Shown here in pieces: positions 14,317-20,790 of a stretch of 21,026 nucleotides of DNA. The translations under genes and the position numbers were made by a program. The notes beneath the pieces were generated by a model, which worked only from the letters and a program-made list of their open reading frames with translations, searched no databases and was not told the origin of the DNA. How positions within the stretch are numbered: the stretch's first letter is position 1; every line of letters begins with the position of its first letter. Source of the stretch: an uncultured Bacilli bacterium (GTDB taxonomy: Bacteria > Bacillota_I > Bacilli_A > RF39 > UBA660); NCBI GenBank assembly GCA_934133155.1, contig CAKPAT010000009.1, positions 1-21,026 of the forward strand. The letters run 5' to 3'.

Positions 14317-14529
14317 ATGAAAAATGGTAAGTATATAATAAAATTTTCAAAATAAGCTAATAAAGACAAATTAAAACTAAGAAATTTTGGTTTTGGTAAA
14401 AATGATAAAACAAATCTCTAATGATTGATGATTTTTTTGCTATCAATCAAATTAATTGATAGACAACATATGATTATTTATGAGGTGGATAAAGATAAAA
14501 TACATATGACATATTATGATAAAGTGTAA
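14317..14529 (+). pseudogene. Decayed YoeB/Txe (RelE-like) toxin
   Basis: A single frame from ATG 14317 to TAA 14529 is interrupted by three internal stops. It reads MKNGKYIIKFSK, stop, ANKDKLKLRNFGFGKNDKTN, two stops, then LIDRQHMIIYEVDKDKIHMT and YYDKV. This follows the layout of Txe/YoeB mRNA interferases: 'M..Y.I.FTKQA.KD.KKLK..GL..K' at the start and 'SRRID..HRLVYEVDDD.I.I...HY' at the end. The first stop replaces the usual Gln. The middle is deleted and the catalytic-end Arg and His-Tyr are lost, so it cannot be an active toxin. The ~190 bases upstream (14125-14316) show no intact antitoxin; a short 'IEKLLKSITL' reading just before the start may be its remnant. The identification is by eye from motifs. 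Confidence 0.62.
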
Positions 14530-14579
14530 TGTTTGAAAAATTTTTATTAACATTTTTGCTATTAAAACATAATTTACTT

Positions 14580-14612
14580 AAAAAGTGAAAGAATTTGATA
14601 ATTTCACTTTTT
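14580..14612 (+). terminator. Strong terminator hairpin before the SipW operon
   Basis: AAAAAGTGAAA (14580-14590) and TTTCACTTTTT (14602-14612) form a perfect 11 bp stem with an 11-base loop, usable in both directions. It insulates the calY/sipW-type operon from the decayed toxin region. Confidence 0.8.
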
Positions 14613-14643
14613 ATTTTGGCAATTTAAATTAACTTTTTTTTGG

Positions 14644-14672
14644 TTGAAATAGTTTTACAAATATGGTATTAT
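14644..14672 (+). promoter_or_regulatory. Promoter of the CalY-like/SipW operon
   Basis: TTGAAA (14644-14649), 17 bases, TATTAT (14667-14672), then AGGAGGG (14683-14689) 6 bases before the ATG at 14696. Confidence 0.65.
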
Positions 14673-14695
14673 TTGGATAGATAGGAGGGTATGGA

Positions 14696-15346
14696 ATGGA
14701 AAAAAGGAAAGGACAAATCACATTAGTTCTGGTTTTAGTTTTACTTGCTGTTTGTGTATCTATTGGTTTTTCGGCATTTTCTAATACACTTAAAATTCAA
14801 TCTGGTGCAAATGTTTCACCTGATGCTAGTACTTTGAATGTTGATTTTTCTAGTGCTGAAAATTCTGTTGTAACAAATGCTATTACACCAGTTTTAACAC
14901 CAAGTAATTTAGTGGCTACTGATGCTACGATTGATAATACTAGTTCGCCTATTATTAGTAATCTTAGTGCTACATTCACAGAGCCAGGACAAAAGGCTGT
15001 TTATGATTTCTATGCGGTTAATGCTGGGGAATTAAAGGCTTATTTAAAAAGTATTGTTTATGAAAATGTTACTGGAAGTTCTGTAAACAAAGTTTGTACG
15101 GCTAAAACTGGTACTACTGATGCTTTAGTTCAGTCTGCTTGTAATGGTATTTCTGTAAAAGTTAAGGTTGGCTCAGAATCTGAAGTAAGTGGTGGTCTTG
15201 CTAGTATTACTGGTCATATGCTTGATAAAAATGCCAGTGAAAAGATTACAGTTACTTTAGAATATGGTGCAGATGCTGAAAGAGCTGATGGGGATTTTAC
15301 AGTTTCTTTTGGTGATATTGCATTAAATTATAGTTCTGTAGATTAA
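14696..15346 (+). CDS. TasA/CalY-like secreted protein (216 aa)
   Basis: The N-terminus has a basic start, a long hydrophobic helix (about 8-24) and a G-F-S-A-F-S-N motif, resembling the 'GG.TWAAFND' and 'GG.TYAYFSD' cleavage regions of TasA and CalY, which SipW processes. The mature part is a Ser/Thr/Val-rich beta protein with 'LSATFTEPGQKAVYDFYAVNAGELKAYL' (about 92-120), like the DFYAVNxG-type segment of these fibre and camelysin proteins. It has two Cys (about 134 and 149) that may form a disulfide. The next gene is a SipW-type peptidase, the classical arrangement. It probably forms an extracellular or surface fibre or matrix component; the specific role is inferred. A hairpin follows the stop. 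Confidence 0.75.
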   Translation: MEKRKGQITLVLVLVLLAVCVSIGFSAFSNTLKIQSGANVSPDASTLNVDFSSAENSVVTNAITPVLTPSNLVATDATIDNTSSPIISNLSATFTEPGQKAVYDFYAVNAGELKAYLKSIVYENVTGSSVNKVCTAKTGTTDALVQSACNGISVKVKVGSESEVSGGLASITGHMLDKNASEKITVTLEYGADAERADGDFTVSFGDIALNYSSVD

Positions 15347-15367
15347 TGGCACGTTATGTGTCATTTT
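15345..15367 (+). terminator. Attenuator-like hairpin between the CalY-like gene and sipW
   Basis: AATGGCAC (15345-15352) pairs with GTGTCATT (15358-15365, one G-T pair) around GTTAT, with a short T-run interrupted by A. Placed within an operon right after the first stop codon, it probably reduces transcription into the peptidase genes, so that substrate exceeds enzyme. Confidence 0.6.
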
Positions 15368-15388
15368 ATTTGAAAGGATGAAACTAGG

Positions 15389-16516
15389 ATGAAAAAAAGT
15401 TATATTAAAATCATAATTTTTACTTTTGTTTTCATTTTGGTATTTCTTTTAAACAGTTTCGTTTTTAAGTTTTTCAGTCAATTTTCTTTAGATATTTTAC
15501 TTGTTTTTTTACTTTTCATTGTTTATTTTTTATTTGGTTTTGAGAAAGATAGGCATAGGTATACTAAAAATGTTATTTTAGAAATTTTGATTTTTATGAT
15601 TTCTTTCTTTCTAATTTACTATTTTTTTGGTATCTTTATTGGACTTGCCAAAACGGTTAATTTAAGTATTTCTTTTGTTTTAAGTTTTATTTTGCCTTTA
15701 ATTTTTTATATTATAATCAAGGAGTTTTTAAGGTATCAACTTTTACAAAAAGCAAGTGAATCTAAGATTTTAATTAGTTTAGTATGTATATTTTTTATTT
15801 GTTTAGATAATACTATTGTTTTTGCATCACATTCTTTTAGTTTTAATAGGGAAATGTTTTTGGTTTTAGCACTTACTTTTCTACCTTCTTTAATGGAAAA
15901 TATTTTATGCACGTTTATGAGTTTAAAGGTTGGCTATTTTCCTTGTATTATTTATTTGCTTTTGATTAAACTTTATTTTTATGTTATGCCTATTGTTCCT
16001 AATCCTAGTGAGTATGTTTATTCTTTGATTTTCTTTTTACTTCCATGTTTTTTAATGTGGCATGTTAATAGATTTTTACTTAAAGATAGGACAAATGATA
16101 ATCTTGATAATGGTATTCAAAAAAGGAAGTTTGTTCTTTTGTGCTATGTACCTTTGATTTTAATAGTTTCTGCTTTAGTTTATTTTATATCTGGTTATTT
16201 TAGATATTATGCGATTGCGATTGCTAGTGGCTCGATGGAAAAAACTTTTTCTAAAGGTGATGTGGTGATTGTGGATAAAATGTTTAATGATTTAAATAAT
16301 GGTGATATTATTGCTTATTATTATGAGAATAAAATTATTGTTCATAGAATTTGCAATATTATAAAAAATGATGATGATTATTTTGTTTATACTAAAGGGG
16401 ATGCAAATTTGGAGATGGATAATTATAAGATTACTAAAGATATGGTTATTGGTAAGGTTTATTATGTTATTCCTTTAATTGGCTATCCGACAGTTTATTT
16501 AAATGAGAAGTGGTAG
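15389..16516 (+). CDS. SipW-like signal peptidase I with multi-spanning N-terminal extension (375 aa)
   Basis: The catalytic domain occupies the last ~120 residues: 'AIASGSMEKTFSKGDVVIVDK' with nucleophile Ser282, then 'IIVHRI' with His319 in place of the bacterial Lys, and 'KGDAN...D' near 345-350. The Ser/His arrangement is that of the ER/SipW type (family S26B). It is followed by 'GKVYYVIPLIGYP'. SipW itself is about 190 aa; here ~250 residues precede the catalytic part and hold roughly six to seven hydrophobic helices ('LNSFVFKFFSQFSLDILLVFLLFIVYFLFGF' and others). I do not recognise this membrane domain. The enzyme should cleave the CalY-like precursor encoded just upstream, and possibly the two cassette proteins at 2063-4162. 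The stop overlaps the ribosome binding site of the next gene. Confidence 0.85.
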   Translation: MKKSYIKIIIFTFVFILVFLLNSFVFKFFSQFSLDILLVFLLFIVYFLFGFEKDRHRYTKNVILEILIFMISFFLIYYFFGIFIGLAKTVNLSISFVLSFILPLIFYIIIKEFLRYQLLQKASESKILISLVCIFFICLDNTIVFASHSFSFNREMFLVLALTFLPSLMENILCTFMSLKVGYFPCIIYLLLIKLYFYVMPIVPNPSEYVYSLIFFLLPCFLMWHVNRFLLKDRTNDNLDNGIQKRKFVLLCYVPLILIVSALVYFISGYFRYYAIAIASGSMEKTFSKGDVVIVDKMFNDLNNGDIIAYYYENKIIVHRICNIIKNDDDYFVYTKGDANLEMDNYKITKDMVIGKVYYVIPLIGYPTVYLNEKW

Positions 16517-16527
16517 GAGGTAATATT

Positions 16528-17571
16528 ATGCAAAAGTTTTATTTATCTTTTTCTAAAAGACTTATTTTGTTTATTATTCTTTTCATTTGTTTCTTTGGCT
16601 TAGGAATACTTTTGTTTGTAAATTCAATGAACGTTGTTCGCTTTGAGGATGTAATTTACAACTCTAAAGGTGATGTTAATTATACTGTATGTTTAAAGGA
16701 TAATGATTTTTATGATCAGAAGTGTTTAAATAGAAATATGTCTTATGTTGCTGATTTGATTGATAAAATTTCTTTATCTTTTGATTATGATTTTTCAATC
16801 AATAAAGATGTTTCTGCTGATTTTAGTTACGATGTTATGGGAAAATTAGTCATTTCTAATAGTGATAATCCTTCTGATTTTTATGCGAAAACTTATGTTT
16901 TAAAGAATAAAACTGATTTTAAGAATTATAGTTTTAAAGATAATTTAGATATTGATTATGGTTATTATAATGATATTGCGAGTAAGTTTAAGTCGCAGTA
17001 TGGTGTTAATACGGAAAGCTATTTAGAAGTTTATTTGAATATTTATGACAATTTATCTGCTACTTATTATGTTCCTTCTTCTTTTAATGCTTCTGTTATT
17101 ATTCCTCTTTCTTTGAAATCTATTCAAATTAAAACGGATTCTAGTGGGCTTAATAAAAGTCAAAGTTTAAGTAAGGAGAGTAGCAAATTTGACATTTCTA
17201 ATGGTGTTTGTTTAGTTTTTAGTGTTTTATCTTTTATTTTATCTATCTGTTTTATGGTTAAATTTTTGAAGATGACTTTACTTTTAAAGAAAAAAAATAC
17301 TAAATATGATAAGTATTTAGATAAAATTTTAAAAGAGTATGATAGGTTAATTGTTTCTACTTTGTCTTTGCCTAAATTTGAAGATTATAATGTTTTAAAA
17401 ATAGTTAATTTTGAGGAATTGATAGATGTTAGAGATAATTTGAAAGAACCAATTATGTATTTTAATGTTGTTAGTCATCAAAAAGCTTATTTTTATATTT
17501 TGCATGGTGAAAATCTTTATTTATTTACTTTAAAAAGTGTATCTTTAGAGAATAATAACGAAAAGATTTAA
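16528..17571 (+). CDS. DUF5305 family membrane protein (347 aa)
   Basis: The start at ATG 16528 has AGGAGGT 7 bases upstream; an in-frame GTG at 16510 would overlap the sipW stop and has no such site. Topology: one helix near residues 12-35, an extracytoplasmic domain of about 190 residues with Tyr/Asp-rich beta strands ('VNYTVCLKDNDFYD', 'YYVPSSFNASVIIPLSL'), a second helix (about 228-250), then a cytoplasmic tail with 'YDRLIVSTLSLPKFEDYNVLKIVNFEELIDVRDNL', the C-terminal hallmark of DUF5305. In my recollection this family sits beside SipW-type peptidases in Firmicutes and archaea; its role in export or assembly of TasA-like proteins is inferred. Last gene of the operon; no strong terminator follows. 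Confidence 0.78.
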   Translation: MQKFYLSFSKRLILFIILFICFFGLGILLFVNSMNVVRFEDVIYNSKGDVNYTVCLKDNDFYDQKCLNRNMSYVADLIDKISLSFDYDFSINKDVSADFSYDVMGKLVISNSDNPSDFYAKTYVLKNKTDFKNYSFKDNLDIDYGYYNDIASKFKSQYGVNTESYLEVYLNIYDNLSATYYVPSSFNASVIIPLSLKSIQIKTDSSGLNKSQSLSKESSKFDISNGVCLVFSVLSFILSICFMVKFLKMTLLLKKKNTKYDKYLDKILKEYDRLIVSTLSLPKFEDYNVLKIVNFEELIDVRDNLKEPIMYFNVVSHQKAYFYILHGENLYLFTLKSVSLENNNEKI

Positions 17572-17692
17572 AGTTTGTTTTATTTTCTTTTGTTTATTTT
17601 CATAAGTGCTGGTTTTTAAGAAAATCTTTCTTTTAAAAATATTTTAAGGTTTCTTATAAAAATTATGATAAATACTTTGTTTTTCGTGTTAA

Positions 17693-17800
17693 ATTAATTT
17701 TGATTATCCTAATTACTTATGTATTACTAATGAAGGTGAAAACGTTTATTTGAATTATTATGGTTTTGAAAGTGGTGAAGGTGATGATAAGTTTAATTAA
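17693..17800 (+). pseudogene. Possible remnant of a coding region
   Basis: Within the 340-base gap after the DUF5305 gene, one frame is open for about 35 codons and reads INFDYPNYLCITNEGENVYL then NYYGFESGEGDDKFN before TAA at 17798. It has coding-like composition but no start codon, and stops lie just upstream (TAA at 17690), so it looks like the tail of a deleted or decayed gene. I do not recognise it. The rest of 17572-17858 is AT-rich and shows no gene. Confidence 0.3.
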
Positions 17801-17858
17801 CTTGATTTGAACTTTCATATGAAATTTTACAAAAATAATTCATATAACGAATAATATT

Positions 17859-17886
17859 TTGACAAATGTGAAAAATTTGCTATAAT
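17859..17886 (+). promoter_or_regulatory. Strong consensus promoter
   Basis: Perfect TTGACA (17859-17864) and perfect TATAAT (17881-17886) with a 16-base spacer, about 25 bases before the ATG at 17912 (GGAGGG ribosome binding site). This is the best promoter match in the window. Confidence 0.85.
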
Positions 17887-17911
17887 TATTTTAGAATATG
17901 GAGGGATATAA

Positions 17912-18382
17912 ATGAATGAAAATAAAGAAAATCCGGAAGTAAAAAATGATGGTACTATGGATTATAGTTTTAACTTTTCAAATGAAGTTACTGAACCTAA
18001 GCCTTTAGAACCTCAAGTTATGCCGGCTACTGCTGAAGCTCCTACTATGGATGTTAATGTTACTGCTACACCTGAGACTATGCCTATTGATAATCAAGTG
18101 ATAACTCCTTTAGAAAATAGTGCGGTTAATACTTCTTTAAATAATGAAGTTAATACTGATGTTAATGTTTCTAATGGTAGTGCTGATGTTAATACTTTAG
18201 AAGGTAGTAACATTTCAAATGAAGCTGAAGTTAATAGTGCTGAAACTACTTCAATTACTGAGGATAATTCTGAAAACTTAATAAAAGATAAACGTTCTAC
18301 TTCTTGGTTTTTATGCTTGCTATTTTTACTTCTTATCGCATTTGTTATTGCGTTACCGTTTATTGCTAAGTTTTTAAAATAA
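17912..18382 (+). CDS. Tail-anchored membrane protein with low-complexity acidic N-terminus (156 aa)
   Basis: Residues 1-125 are low-complexity, rich in Asn, Thr, Glu, Val and Pro ('EPKPLEPQVMPATAEAPTM', repeated 'VNT.VN.SN' units) and strongly acidic, probably disordered. After a short basic stretch (KDKRSTSW) a single helix of about 23 residues (about 132-154) ends the protein with FLK. The topology is tail-anchored (N-in, cytoplasmic acidic arm) or, less likely, the reverse. I recognise no domain. It has a perfect promoter and a good ribosome binding site, so it is probably well expressed. Its 3' end overlaps the convergent DUF3603 gene by 9 bases. Confidence 0.7.
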   Translation: MNENKENPEVKNDGTMDYSFNFSNEVTEPKPLEPQVMPATAEAPTMDVNVTATPETMPIDNQVITPLENSAVNTSLNNEVNTDVNVSNGSADVNTLEGSNISNEAEVNSAETTSITEDNSENLIKDKRSTSWFLCLLFLLLIAFVIALPFIAKFLK

Positions 18383-18991
18383 TTGTTTTGTTAAATTAAA
18401 GAAATTTAATATTATTTGCGAGTTTTTGGCAGATAGTTGAATTTCTTTTTTTAATATTTGATATTCTTTTTCTTTAGATTTTTCTTTTTTGTTAAAACAT
18501 TCTAAAAATAAATAATCTAATTTTTGGTATTCTTTATTTATATATAGTTTTTTTAGTTCTGTTTTTAAGTACTTTTCATTTTCTATTTCTTTTCTTGTTT
18601 TTATTATTTGTTTTTCTTTTTTTACTATTTGATAGTTTATACTTTTTATTTCTTTGTTTTTTACTTTATTTATTATGATTTCTTCTTCGTCTATTTGTAT
18701 AGAGCTTTTTTGTATTGGTTTATTTATTTTTAGGGCTACTGTATCTTCTCCATCAGTTAGTAAAATAGCATTTATTTTTTCTTTTTTAAATGTTTCTGCT
18801 TTATTTTCAATTTTTTTTAAAAATTCTTTGTCTAATTTTATTTTATTTGTTTTTATTATGTTTAAATCTTTAGTGGTTATTTTTAGAATTGGTATTTTTT
18901 TTATGTGGGTTATTATGTCTTTTTTATTCCACTCGTAAAACTCAAAGTATTTATTTTGAAAGTTTAATAATATATCATATGCATAATTCAT
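18374..18991 (-). CDS. DUF3603 family protein (205 aa)
   Basis: AGGAGGG precedes the ATG. The protein begins MNYAYDILLNFQNKYFEFYEWNKKD with 'IPILKI', then 'INAILLTDGEDTVALKINKPIQKSSI' and a Lys/Glu-rich helical second half with 'KTRKEIENEKYLKTELKKLY'. These match, in order, the 'FHEWRKED...VPLLKV', 'VVTDG...AVD....PIRKS' and 'RRERQLKQLLFMAL' blocks of DUF3603 proteins from Bacillus as I remember them. Relatives are around 250 aa; this one is shorter. It is a soluble protein of unknown function. It overlaps the upstream small membrane protein gene by 17 bases, which implies one transcript. Confidence 0.7.
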   Translation of the reverse strand: MNYAYDILLNFQNKYFEFYEWNKKDIITHIKKIPILKITTKDLNIIKTNKIKLDKEFLKKIENKAETFKKEKINAILLTDGEDTVALKINKPIQKSSIQIDEEEIIINKVKNKEIKSINYQIVKKEKQIIKTRKEIENEKYLKTELKKLYINKEYQKLDYLFLECFNKKEKSKEKEYQILKKEIQLSAKNSQIILNFFNLTKQLF

Positions 18992-19199
18992 CGTTTTTCC
19001 CTCCTGGTATATAAATTGATAAAAAGATCGTCAGTAGTCCAATGGGTGCGATTAGACATTCTGGTCTACTAATGATAAATTGGACGTATTCTTCAAAATT
19101 ATACCCAAGTGTGATTAAGTTCATGTAACTTATTATGAAAACGAAACCAATTACACTTAGTCCAAATCCTGTTAAAAAGAATGCAATTCGGGTAATCAT
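18975..19199 (-). CDS. Small two-helix membrane protein (74 aa)
   Basis: Two hydrophobic segments (about residues 4-28 and 48-68) are separated by a polar loop ('NFEEYVQFIISRPECL'), ending 'IPGGKNDELCI'. I do not recognise a named family. The stop codon is TGA and lies inside the start region of the DUF3603 gene, so the two are coupled. It is divergent from scpA; a TATAAT on this strand (complement of 19219-19224) could be its -10, without a clear -35. Confidence 0.65.
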   Translation of the reverse strand: MITRIAFFLTGFGLSVIGFVFIISYMNLITLGYNFEEYVQFIISRPECLIAPIGLLTIFLSIYIPGGKNDELCI

Positions 19200-19225
19200 A
19201 AAATCAGTCCTTTGTTTAATTATAT

Positions 19226-19255
19226 TTGTTTTTTAATGTTTATATGTGCTATAAT
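19226..19255 (+). promoter_or_regulatory. Promoter of scpA-scpB
   Basis: TTGTTT (19226-19231), 18 bases, perfect TATAAT (19250-19255) with a TG extension one base upstream (TGC-TATAAT). The scpA ATG at 19278 follows after an AGGTGA ribosome binding site. Confidence 0.7.
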
Positions 19256-19277
19256 CGTGTGTAGTGTAGGTGATTTT

Positions 19278-19982
19278 ATGGAGTACGTCTTTTCTCTTGA
19301 TAAGTTTGATGGCCCTTTAGATTTGCTTTTGCATTTGGTAAAGCAAGCGGATATAAGTATTTTTGATATAAATATTTCAGATATTACTGATCAGTATTTG
19401 TCTTATATTAAGAGTACTAATTTGAATTTGAATTCAGATAGTGAATATATGCTTATGGCATCTGATTTACTTTATATGAAAGCTAGAGAGCTTGTTCCTA
19501 CTGTAGCTGAAGAAGAGGAGGAAGATCCTAAGGAAGCACTTATTAATAGACTTTTAGAATATCAGAAATTTAAGGAAATTAGTAAAGATTTTAAAGAGCT
19601 TGAATTTGAAAGGGGAAAAATGTTTTCTAAAATGGCTAGTTTGCCTTTAGAGTTTCATAATGATAAGGCACTTATTTCAGATGTCACTTTGGATGATTTG
19701 GTTTCTTCTTTACTTAAATTTTATGGAAAGAAGGAGCTAGAAAAACCTTTGAATACGGCTATTACACGAAAGGAGTATTCTGTTTATAAAAGAGGACTTG
19801 AGATTAAGGAATTTTTGAAGGTTAAGAAAAAAACTAATTTTTTTGATATGATGCCACTAGAAAATAAAGATTTGGTTATTGTTACGTTTTTGGCTGTTTT
19901 AGATTTGACTAAAAAAGGTGATATTCTTATTGAACAAAATTTAGACGATATTATGATTAGGTTGAAAGAAGGTGTTTCATGA
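19278..19982 (+). CDS. scpA: Segregation and condensation protein A (kleisin)
   Basis: The start at 19278 has TAGGTGA 5 bases upstream; the longer frame from 19212 would run through the promoter and add a hydrophobic leader not found in ScpA. The product is 234 aa with the characteristic N-terminus 'FSLDKFDGPLDLLLHLVKQADISIFDINISDITDQYL', then 'MASDLLYMKARELVP', an acidic linker, and the C-terminal winged helix ('LVIVTFLAVLDLTKKGDILIEQ'). ScpA bridges the SMC heads and binds a ScpB dimer in the condensin complex that organises and segregates the chromosome. Its TGA stop overlaps the scpB start (ATGA), so translation is coupled. Confidence 0.95.
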   Translation: MEYVFSLDKFDGPLDLLLHLVKQADISIFDINISDITDQYLSYIKSTNLNLNSDSEYMLMASDLLYMKARELVPTVAEEEEEDPKEALINRLLEYQKFKEISKDFKELEFERGKMFSKMASLPLEFHNDKALISDVTLDDLVSSLLKFYGKKELEKPLNTAITRKEYSVYKRGLEIKEFLKVKKKTNFFDMMPLENKDLVIVTFLAVLDLTKKGDILIEQNLDDIMIRLKEGVS

Positions 19983-20530
19983 AAAATGTTTTAGAGGGTT
20001 TACTTTATATTGCCGGTGATGATGGACTTACTCTTTTGGATATTAGTAACGTTTTAGATATTTCGACTTCTGAAGTTGCTGATATTTTAGATGAACTCTG
20101 TCAGGATTATGAGGGAAGAGGTATTTGTATTAAATGTTTTGGCTCTAGGTTTAAATTTGTTACTAGAAGTGAGTATGCTGATTATTATAAAAAGTATATG
20201 ACTGATGAGCTTAATGAAAAGCTTTCTGGTCCAGCCTTAGAAGTTTTAGCAATTGTGGCTTATAATGGCCCAGTTACGCGAAATATGCTTGATGAGATTA
20301 GGGGAGTTTCATGTGCTCATATAGTTCGTAAACTTATTTATAGAAATTTGATTAAGGAAATTGGCAAATCTGATTTGCCTGGGAGGCCTATTTTATATGG
20401 TGTGACTGATCAGTTTTTGGATTATTTTGGTCTTAAGTCTTTGGATGAACTTCCACCTATTAATTTAGAAAGTAATAATGAGGAAGTTTCTTTATTTGAG
20501 TCAAAATATACGGAAATTGTGGAAAAATGA
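19979..20530 (+). CDS. scpB: Segregation and condensation protein B
   Basis: At 183 aa it fits the family. The N-terminal winged helix 'VLEGLLYIAGDDGLTLLDISNVL' is followed by the second with 'LSGPALEVLAIVAYNGPVTRNMLDEIRGV', then 'LIKEIGKSDLPGRPILYGVTDQFLDYFGL', the signature end of ScpB. It dimerises and binds the ScpA kleisin linker in the SMC complex. It starts within the scpA stop codon. The distal ~20 residues are acidic and less conserved. The extended -10 of the tRNA-Leu promoter begins just after the stop. Confidence 0.95.
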   Translation: MKNVLEGLLYIAGDDGLTLLDISNVLDISTSEVADILDELCQDYEGRGICIKCFGSRFKFVTRSEYADYYKKYMTDELNEKLSGPALEVLAIVAYNGPVTRNMLDEIRGVSCAHIVRKLIYRNLIKEIGKSDLPGRPILYGVTDQFLDYFGLKSLDELPPINLESNNEEVSLFESKYTEIVEK

Positions 20531-20538
20531 GAAAATGT

Positions 20539-20548
20539 ATGCTATAAT
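20539..20548 (+). promoter_or_regulatory. Extended -10 promoter of tRNA-Leu
   Basis: TATGC followed by TATAAT (20543-20548) gives a TG-n-TATAAT extended -10, 10 bases before the tRNA. The -35 region overlaps the scpB 3' end and is weak (TGGAAA at 20520-20525, 17 bases upstream). Confidence 0.6.
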
Positions 20549-20558
20549 GTGTACATGT

Positions 20559-20642
20559 GCTTGTGTGGCGGAACTGGTAGACGCGCACGACTCAAAATCG
20601 TGTAGTATTACTGTGTGGGTTCGATTCCCACCACAAGCACCA
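20559..20642 (+). tRNA. tRNA-Leu (anticodon CAA)
   Basis: The acceptor stem GCTTGTG (20559-20565) pairs with CACAAGC (20632-20638), followed by discriminator A and an encoded CCA (20640-20642). The D-arm contains GCGGAACTGGTAGACGCGC as is usual for leucine tRNAs. The anticodon stem CACGA/TCGTG encloses the loop CTCAAAA with anticodon CAA (20593-20595), which reads TTG codons. There is a long class II variable arm (about 20603-20613) and a T-arm GTGGG-TTCGATT-CCCAC. Confidence 0.96.
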
Positions 20643-20708
20643 ATGATGAATCTGTTCGAACTTTATATAAATGCACTCAGATTGTGCAAAAAAAGTCAAA
20701 AAAGCAAT

Positions 20709-20743
20709 AAAATGCACAATAATTTTAAAATATTGTGCATTTT
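20709..20743 (+). terminator. Strong terminator after tRNA-Leu
   Basis: AAAATGCACAAT (20709-20720) and ATTGTGCATTTT (20732-20743) form a perfect 12 bp stem with an 11-base loop, followed by T-rich sequence. It ends the scpAB/tRNA unit and separates it from the Fic gene. Confidence 0.85.
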
Positions 20744-20790
20744 ATTTACTTTTATGTTTGGATATGTTAATATCTAATTAGGTGATGAAA

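Noticed and set aside
18654..18938. Hydrophobic plus-strand 94 aa frame opposite DUF3603
   Set aside because: Its Phe/Ile-rich composition arises from reading Lys-rich codons antisense; the minus strand has the recognisable family and a strong ribosome binding site.
19212..19277. N-terminal hydrophobic extension of ScpA
   Set aside because: It spans the promoter (19226-19255); ScpA homologues start at the F-S-L-D-K-F-D-G-P-L-D-L-L region.
20478..20777. 99 aa plus-strand open frame
   Set aside because: It runs through the end of scpB, the tRNA-Leu gene and the terminator; the amino-acid sequence is just translated tRNA.
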